A DNA stretch of 64,000 nucleotides from assembly GCF_021390575.1 (NCBI RefSeq), contig NZ_JAJEJQ010000003.1:736001-800000 (forward strand), given 5' to 3'. The number at the start of each line of letters is the position of its first letter. Positions within the stretch are counted from its first letter, which is position 1. Source of the stretch: Paraburkholderia adhaesiva. GTDB taxonomy: Bacteria > Pseudomonadota > Gammaproteobacteria > Burkholderiales > Burkholderiaceae. Of the stretch, positions 58,391 through 64,000 are shown piece after piece. The notes under the pieces were generated by a model that was given only the letters and a program-made list of their open reading frames with translations, was not told the origin of the DNA and searched no databases. The translations under genes were made by a program, and so were the position numbers.

Positions 58391-59548
58391 ATGACAAGGC
58401 AGATGGGTAAAAAAAGCCAGCCGCCGCGGCGTGAAATGAATGACGCGCACAAGGTGGCAGCAACTCGTACCAAGGCGGCATCTGTATCCCATGACTGGAT
58501 GACACCGGTGTCGACGGAGAATCCGTGCGGCCACGATATCGAATACGACCCGGAGTTTGTGGTCCTGGCCGCGCGCGTGGCGGCACGCGCGGAGGCACAG
58601 TATGGCGACTTTGTGGGCATGCCGGAACCGGTGAACTGGAGCGAGATCGATCGCGACTGCCGGCGGCTGATGCTGCGCGCGAAGGACCTGCGACTCGCGG
58701 TCCTCTTCACGCGCTGTCGCACGCAGCTTGCCGGTGCAGAAGGAATGGCTGAAGGGCTGGAGCTGCTCGCCGCCTGGATGAATGCCTTCCCCGATGCCAT
58801 CCATCCCCAGCTCAGTGTGGATGAGGAGCGCGACGCGGCTCTCGAAATCCGCATGAACGCGCTGCAGGCGCTCACCGAGACGGACGGGCTGATGTCGGAT
58901 GTGCGCGAGATCGTGCTGCCGCGTACGTCAGCCGCGCGCCTGCAGGTGCGGGACGTTGAGCGCGCCTTTGCACAGCCCCGGCCAGCTGATGCGCTGGCAC
59001 CCGAATCGGTGGTACGCCAACTCGACGACCTGCGCGCACAGCAGCCGCAGGGACTTGCCGGATTCGCGCGGGCCCAGCTGGCGTTGAGTTCGGTGAAGGC
59101 CTGGTGCCGGGAACACCAGGAAGCGTGGCAGCCCGACGTGACGGTGCTGGAGCGGTTGCTCGGCAGGATCGCCGGCGATACCCAGGCTGCGGCGCACGCC
59201 GCGCTGACCCAACCCGAAGAAAAGGACGCCAGCATGCATGCCGTCGTGCACACAGACCGGCAGGACGAGGCGGGGGTAGAGGCCGCACCGGCCAGCAATG
59301 ATTCACCGGCGCAGTCCCGTACGCAGCCCGGGCCCGTTTCAGTTCCCGTGCACACGGAGGGGCTCGGACGGCAAGGCGCACTTGAACGTATGCGCGAAGC
59401 ACGCGCGTGGTTTGAGCAGCACGAGCCGAGCAGTCCGGTTGCCATGTTGCTCAGGCAGGCCGAGCGGATGGTGGGCAGGCGCTACGCCGAAGTGGTCGGT
59501 GCGATACCGCCCGAGCTGCTCGCGCAATGGGATGGCGAACCGGTTTAA
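58391..59548 (+). CDS. tssA: TssA (ImpA N-terminal domain) T6SS protein
   Basis: A ~385-residue protein. ATG 58391 lies ~10 bases after CGGAG; a TTG at 58382 overlapping tssE is less likely. The ImpA N-terminal domain covers ~35-170 (PCGHDIEYDPEFVVLAARVA, VNWSEIDRDCRRLMLRAKDLR, LFTRCRTQLAGAEGMAEGLEL, AWMNAFPDAIHPQL). A variable linker follows, then a C-terminal helical region (RMREARAWFEQHEPSSPVAML, LLRQAERMVGRRYAEVVG). TssA coordinates assembly of the baseplate and tail. It ends 71 bases before the tssF-tssG reading frame. Confidence 0.94.
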   Translation: MTRQMGKKSQPPRREMNDAHKVAATRTKAASVSHDWMTPVSTENPCGHDIEYDPEFVVLAARVAARAEAQYGDFVGMPEPVNWSEIDRDCRRLMLRAKDLRLAVLFTRCRTQLAGAEGMAEGLELLAAWMNAFPDAIHPQLSVDEERDAALEIRMNALQALTETDGLMSDVREIVLPRTSAARLQVRDVERAFAQPRPADALAPESVVRQLDDLRAQQPQGLAGFARAQLALSSVKAWCREHQEAWQPDVTVLERLLGRIAGDTQAAAHAALTQPEEKDASMHAVVHTDRQDEAGVEAAPASNDSPAQSRTQPGPVSVPVHTEGLGRQGALERMREARAWFEQHEPSSPVAMLLRQAERMVGRRYAEVVGAIPPELLAQWDGEPV

Positions 59549-59619
59549 CGCAATGAGCAAGGATCAACCCGTTCGGGGCAACTGAACCATCACCCCGTCC
59601 GGGTCCAGCAGGGGGCTTT

Positions 59620-62619
59620 CTGGAACCAGAACTGCTTGAGAATTACAACCGCATGTTGCGGCATACGCGCAACTTCGCGCCGAAACTTGCAGGGCTTCAT
59701 CCGAAGGTGGCTGGGCGCCTCGGCTCGCGCGCGCCCAGCGTTGCCGACCCGTACGTCGAACATTTGATGGAAGCGTTCTCTTTTGCCGTAGAGCGCACCA
59801 ACATCAAGCGTGACCGCACGATTCCTGCGTTTATTGAACAGCTGCTTGACAGTCTTTATCCGGATGACACCGGACCCACACCATCGATATCGGTTGCACG
59901 GATCTGGCCGGATCTGGAAGAGTCGGCCGCGTTGACACAGGGACTGCGTGTTCCCCGCGGTACCGCAATGCGTGCGCGCATCGCGCCAGGCGAAAAAACC
60001 GCGTGCCAGTTCACCACCAGCCAGGACGTGGTGCTTTATCCGCTCGAAATCGTGAAGGCACAACTCACTGGCGTGCCGGCCGATATCCCGCACCTGGCGC
60101 AGCATGTGCCAGGACCCAGGCCCATTCGCGGTGCGCTGCGCCTGCGACTTCGCACTACCAACGGCGCACCGCTTTCAAGCCTTGAGGGGCTCTCGCGGCT
60201 GCCGGTCTACATCGCGGCAGAAGAAGCGGTCGCATCACGCCTCTTTGAACTGCTGCATGTGGCCAGCATGGCGTCGGTCATCGGCGAACCGGGCCAGTTC
60301 GATACAGGTCAACGGGTAACGGTAGTGAGCACCGATGCACTTGTCCATGAAGGGCTCGAACCGGATCAGGGACTGCTGCCACAGGGCGTAACATCCCTGC
60401 ATGGGCGCAATCTCCTGCGCGAATATTTCGCCTGCCAGACCCGTTTTTACTTCTTCACGCTCACGGGGCTCGAGGCGGCCTTTGACCGTATCAACCGTAA
60501 TGAGGCGGAGATCGTCGTCCTGCTCGATCAGGCCACCGACGAGCTGGCTCCGCTCGTCAATGCGGCTAGCATGGCGCTTTTCTGCACCCCCGTCGTCAAC
60601 CTGTTCTACCGGCACACGGACCAGAACGGATTGCCCCCCCAAAGCACCGAAGGCAAGCTCGGTGTCTCGCGCCTGGCCCCGCTCGACACCGAGATTTTCC
60701 GGGTGGTCCGGTTGCATGGACGGCGAGCCGCCGGTGCCCCTGCACAAGTGTTCCGGCCGCTCTACCATAGCCTGAACAGCGACAAGGGTAATTACGGCCG
60801 CTACTTCTCCATGCGTCGGGAGCGTCGGCTGCTCTCGGATGCGGCTCGCCGGTATGGCACGCGTAGCGGCTACGTGGGCACCGACGTGTTCGTCACCCTC
60901 GTAGACCAGCGCGAACTGCCCAGCCGCGAAGAGGAAGCCATCCGCTTTGTTTCAGCTGATGTCTGGGCGACCAACCGCGACCTGCCGCTGCTGGTTCCAC
61001 GCGATGGCGTCGATGACCTCGATGCCGATCTGGATGACGAAATCAGTGCGGGCATCGCGAATATCGGACTGATCCGGCCACCGAGTGCGCCCCAGTCACC
61101 GCCCGAAGAAGCACAACGGATCCAGCGCCTCATCCAGGCACTCAATTTCGATCATCAGCCCTTTGGCGAGATGGATCACCGCGAGGGCGCCCAGGCCCTG
61201 CGCAACCTGCTCAAGCTTTTCCTGAGCGGGGAGGATGAGGATAGCGCCCGGCAGATCGAGGGCATCGTCGGAGTCCACACCCAGCCCATCGATGATGCGC
61301 TGCCGGGCAACGGCCCGCTCGTGACCGGTCGCGGCATCGGCTGCATTGTGACGGTCGATGAGGACCGGTTCTCCGGGTCCAGCCCCTATCTGCTCGGCCT
61401 GATTCTTGAGCACTGGCTCACGCGCTACGTTTCAGTCAACAGCCTCACCCGCACTGAGCTGCATTCGATGCAACGCGGGCTCATCGCCCGCTGGCCCGTG
61501 CGTATCGGTCATCGCGCGGATAGCGCGATGAACAGCGAGACGGGTTTTCCAGACGGCAGCGAAGATGAATCACTGCCAACTGCAATCCCGAGGACAGATC
61601 AACGGCCGGCTCAGGCTTCCGTCCAGTGGCCTGATGAGCCGTGGCGCTATGGGTTTCTCGCGATGCTGCGCCGCATCGGCTCCGATCCGGCGATAGACCC
61701 GGTGGGCACCGCAGCACTGCCCCAGCGCGAGCCCTTCAGTCTGGGCCAGCAACCGAGTCTCGCGTTTGCGCCGCGCGAAGTGGCCAGTATCGAAGAGACC
61801 GGCGGCCAGCTGATGATTCGTCTTTTCAGTCTCGGCCTGCTCGGGCCCAATGGCCCGCTGCCACTGCACATCACCGAGATCGCCCGCGAGCGCAAGGAGC
61901 ACCGGCACGATGCCACGCTTGCTGACTTCCTCGATATTTTCCACCACCGGCTGCTCACCCAGTTCTATCGGACCTGGGCCGCGGCCCAGTCTGCGGTGAG
62001 TCTCGATCGTCCGGAGAAGGAGACCTTTTCCTTTTATGCCGCAAGTCTCGCCGGACACGACATCGAAGAGACCCAGCGTGGCGCGCTGCCGGCCCACGCG
62101 CTACTCTCGGCCAACGCCCACCTGGTTCGCGAGGCCCGCAATCCGGACGCGCTGCGCGCCATGCTCGCGCATTACTTCGGTGTCCCGGTGCGTATCGAGG
62201 AATTCGTGTTCCACTGGATCGAGCGCTCGACCCAGGACGCGAGCCGCTTTGGCGTGCCCACGACCGGCTCCACACTGGGCGTGAACGCCTTTCTCGGTGG
62301 CATGGTTCCTGACCGCCAGGGCAAGTTCCGGATTGTGTTCGGGCCGCTCGATTTCGCGGATTACCTGCGCTTTACGCCTCGTGGCACAGACCTGATCAAG
62401 CTCGTCGAATGGGTGAGGGCGTTTGTCGGGCGTGAACTGGTCTGGGAGCTTGAGCTGCAGATCAAGCCCGAGAGTGCACCGGTGGCCGTGATGGGTGGCC
62501 CGCAACAACTGGGCTGGTCGTCCTGGCTTGGTCAGCCACCGGCGGACAAACCCATTACCGGCATGCTGTTCGAACCCGAGCATTACATGAAACAGCTCCA
62601 GCAACGGAGGACGCCATGA
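59620..62619 (+). CDS. tssF-tssG: TssF-TssG fusion protein (baseplate)
   Basis: One open frame of ~1000 residues. Residues 1-~640 are TssF: LEPELLENYNRMLRHTRNFAP, ADPYVEHLMEAFSF, TPVVNLFYRHTDQNG, DVFVTLVDQRELPSREEEAI, RELP-type VSADVWATNRDLPLLV, VTVDEDRFSGSSPYLLGLIL and MQRGLIARWPVRIGHRA. Residues ~670-999 are TssG: PWRYGFLAMLRRIGSDPAIDP, LPLHITEIARERKEHRHDATL, FHHRLLTQFYRTWAAAQS, FGPLDFADYLRFTPRG. These are normally separate genes. An out-of-frame TAG at 61521 followed by ATG 61528 lies just at the boundary. The start is uncertain: homology begins at a CTG (59620) with AGGGGG 4 bases upstream; the first in-frame ATG is 59653. It overlaps the next gene (ATGA). Confidence 0.88.
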   Translation: MEPELLENYNRMLRHTRNFAPKLAGLHPKVAGRLGSRAPSVADPYVEHLMEAFSFAVERTNIKRDRTIPAFIEQLLDSLYPDDTGPTPSISVARIWPDLEESAALTQGLRVPRGTAMRARIAPGEKTACQFTTSQDVVLYPLEIVKAQLTGVPADIPHLAQHVPGPRPIRGALRLRLRTTNGAPLSSLEGLSRLPVYIAAEEAVASRLFELLHVASMASVIGEPGQFDTGQRVTVVSTDALVHEGLEPDQGLLPQGVTSLHGRNLLREYFACQTRFYFFTLTGLEAAFDRINRNEAEIVVLLDQATDELAPLVNAASMALFCTPVVNLFYRHTDQNGLPPQSTEGKLGVSRLAPLDTEIFRVVRLHGRRAAGAPAQVFRPLYHSLNSDKGNYGRYFSMRRERRLLSDAARRYGTRSGYVGTDVFVTLVDQRELPSREEEAIRFVSADVWATNRDLPLLVPRDGVDDLDADLDDEISAGIANIGLIRPPSAPQSPPEEAQRIQRLIQALNFDHQPFGEMDHREGAQALRNLLKLFLSGEDEDSARQIEGIVGVHTQPIDDALPGNGPLVTGRGIGCIVTVDEDRFSGSSPYLLGLILEHWLTRYVSVNSLTRTELHSMQRGLIARWPVRIGHRADSAMNSETGFPDGSEDESLPTAIPRTDQRPAQASVQWPDEPWRYGFLAMLRRIGSDPAIDPVGTAALPQREPFSLGQQPSLAFAPREVASIEETGGQLMIRLFSLGLLGPNGPLPLHITEIARERKEHRHDATLADFLDIFHHRLLTQFYRTWAAAQSAVSLDRPEKETFSFYAASLAGHDIEETQRGALPAHALLSANAHLVREARNPDALRAMLAHYFGVPVRIEEFVFHWIERSTQDASRFGVPTTGSTLGVNAFLGGMVPDRQGKFRIVFGPLDFADYLRFTPRGTDLIKLVEWVRAFVGRELVWELELQIKPESAPVAVMGGPQQLGWSSWLGQPPADKPITGMLFEPEHYMKQLQQRRTP

Positions 62620-64000
62620 ATCCCGAACTGCTTGCCTACTACAACCGCGAATTGCGGTTCGCCACAGCCAGGGCGAAGGACTTCGCGCGTGGGCATGCGA
62701 AGATCGCACGGCGTATGGGCATGCAGGCCGGAGAGATCGGCGACCCGTATGTGGAACGGCTGCTGCAGGGCTTCGCGTTTGCGACTGCGCATATGGAAAT
62801 GCGCATTGACAGCGAGTTTCCGGAACTGATGCAGCCGCTGCTGCAGACCCTTTATCCGAACTATGCCTGTCCGATTCCAGCGATGGCCGTGGCCCGGCTA
62901 TGGCCGGGCCACGGCAGTGGTCATGGAGGCCAACGCTTCCTGATACCGCGAGGCACGTCTTTTTTTGCCTGCAAGCCGCTCGGTAACGACACGATTTGCG
63001 AGTTTCGCAGCAGCCAGGATGTGGCGCTCTATCCGTTGACAGTCTCGCTTGCCCGCCTGACTGGTGTGCCCCCTGACATTCCATCACTGGGCCGTTACGT
63101 GCCGCCAGGTCGCCAGGTGCGCAGCGCCCTTCGTCTGCGTCTGGCCACCACCAACGGTACGCCCATCTCCAGTCTGGAAGATCTGGACCGGCTGCCAGTC
63201 TGTTTAACGGGAAACGAACGCACAGCCTCCCGGCTTTTTGAGCTGATTCACGCAAGCGGCGTAGCGACCATCGTGGGGGCGCCTGAGCAGTTCGCGACCC
63301 ATCCGTTTCATGCGGTCACGGCCAATGCGGTCGTCCATGAAGGGCTGGCGCCCGACCAGAGCCTGCTACCCGCGGCGCCGGGACAGTTTCATGGGCATAC
63401 GCTCCTGCAGGAGTACTTTGCGTGCGCCCCCCGATTCTGGTTTTTTGCGCTGACGGGACTGGCAGCAGGATTGAAGGCGATCGACGGCACCGAGGTGGAG
63501 ATCGTGATCCTGCTCGAGCGCGAGCTGGAGTCCTATGCGGACCGGGTGGACGCCTCGCATTTCGGTTTGTTCGCCACCCCCGTCATCAACCTTTTTCCGA
63601 AACTCACACGGCGCCTGAAACTGGAACCCGGCCAGCGCGAGCATGAGATCGTGGTGGAGCCTGCTGCGCCGACGGATTACGGGATCCATTCGATCCAGGT
63701 GGCATTCGGCCAGCAGTCGGAAGACTCCGACGATGAACCCATCTGGCCGCTCTACCAGCGCCTGAGTCACGATGAAACGCAAGACCGACGCTACTTTGCC
63801 TTGCGCCGGGACCTGAGCGTGCCAGCCGACGATGGTCGTCAATACGAGACACGCCGGTCTTTTACGGAGACGAAGACCTGGCTATCACTGGTAGATGGAA
63901 ACGGGCAACCCCTTCAGAGCGATATCCAGTATCTGACGGCTGAGGCATGGGTCACCAACCGGGACCTGCCCGGCATGATGACGCCGGACGGTCGAAAGGA
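62616..64000 (+). CDS. Second TssF baseplate protein, truncated by window end
   Basis: The frame starts at ATG 62616 (overlapping the previous stop) with GGAGG at ~62606-62610, and stays open to base 64000 (~461 residues). It is a TssF: MNPELLAYYNRELRFATARAK, IGDPYVERLLQGFAFATAHM, FPELMQPLLQTLYPNYACPIP, SSQDVALYPLTVSLARLTGVP, FGLFATPVINLFPKLTRRL, AEAWVTNRDLPGMM. It is a divergent paralogue of the TssF half just upstream, sharing the same block order (for example LTGVPPDIP against LTGVPADIP). A matching second tssG may lie beyond the window. Confidence 0.93.
   Translation, partial: MNPELLAYYNRELRFATARAKDFARGHAKIARRMGMQAGEIGDPYVERLLQGFAFATAHMEMRIDSEFPELMQPLLQTLYPNYACPIPAMAVARLWPGHGSGHGGQRFLIPRGTSFFACKPLGNDTICEFRSSQDVALYPLTVSLARLTGVPPDIPSLGRYVPPGRQVRSALRLRLATTNGTPISSLEDLDRLPVCLTGNERTASRLFELIHASGVATIVGAPEQFATHPFHAVTANAVVHEGLAPDQSLLPAAPGQFHGHTLLQEYFACAPRFWFFALTGLAAGLKAIDGTEVEIVILLERELESYADRVDASHFGLFATPVINLFPKLTRRLKLEPGQREHEIVVEPAAPTDYGIHSIQVAFGQQSEDSDDEPIWPLYQRLSHDETQDRRYFALRRDLSVPADDGRQYETRRSFTETKTWLSLVDGNGQPLQSDIQYLTAEAWVTNRDLPGMMTPDGRK

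Noticed and set aside
59553..59585. Ten-codon frame after tssA (ATG 59553) as a leader for tssF
   Set aside because: It ends 35 bases before the probable tssF start, so no direct coupling; it could be chance.
61501..61560. Treating TssG as a separate gene starting at ATG 61528
   Set aside because: As given, the frame is continuous with TssF through this ATG, with no in-frame stop. Internal initiation is possible but cannot be shown; the fused reading is reported, with the caveat.

Overview
The window looks like a chromosomal or megaplasmid segment of a Burkholderia/Paraburkholderia-type betaproteobacterium. The grounds are high-GC coding regions, Burkholderia-like type VI secretion (T6SS) genes, an HMW1C-type glycosyltransferase next to a two-partner-secretion transporter, a BapA-like type I secreted adhesin, and many decayed insertion sequences. 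Assignments rest on motif recognition by eye; no database search was possible.

Layout. 1-2760: the 3' end of a TpsB (FhaC/HMW1B-like) outer-membrane transporter followed by an HMW1C-like cytosolic N-glycosyltransferase; their adhesin substrate is not in the window. 2898-3863: IS110 and IS3 fragments. 4051-7915: a three-gene + strand cluster (cobalamin-binding radical SAM protein, family-2 glycosyltransferase, TPR-glycosyltransferase-like protein). 8001-9870: IS3, IS3 and IS30 remnants around one small hypothetical gene. 10494-11156: an RcsB-like response regulator that has lost its phosphoacceptor Asp. 11714-34616: a 5821-residue type I secreted adhesin, carrying 50 nearly identical 255-bp tandem repeats, followed by its TolC, ABC-transporter and HlyD genes, which overlap each other by ATGA. 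35035-40189: a poorly populated, decaying stretch with a truncated TerC gene, a small Gly/Pro-rich lipoprotein, ppk2, a frameshifted ydcH, and ISL3, zinc-ribbon and IS6 fragments.

40380-64000: a T6SS locus in two divergent transcription units separated by an AT-rich region at 55922-56294. The minus-strand unit runs tssH, tssB, tssC, a CHAP-like amidase effector, its probable periplasmic immunity protein, hcp, tssJ, tssK, tssL, tssM, a second tssL, and a winged-helix-like gene. The plus-strand unit runs an unidentified gene, tagJ, tssE, tssA, a fused tssF-tssG, and a second tssF cut by the window end.

How the genes fit together. The window carries three separate surface or secretion systems: two-partner secretion with N-glycosylation, a dedicated type I system for a giant adhesin, and a T6SS with an embedded effector-immunity pair. 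The most unusual points are these: the adhesin has about 4,730 consecutive residues without Lys or Arg; a regulator with a dismantled phosphorylation pocket lies directly upstream of it; an unassigned radical SAM/glycosyltransferase cluster lies nearby; and the T6SS combines a TssF-TssG fusion with a second TssF and two TssL proteins.
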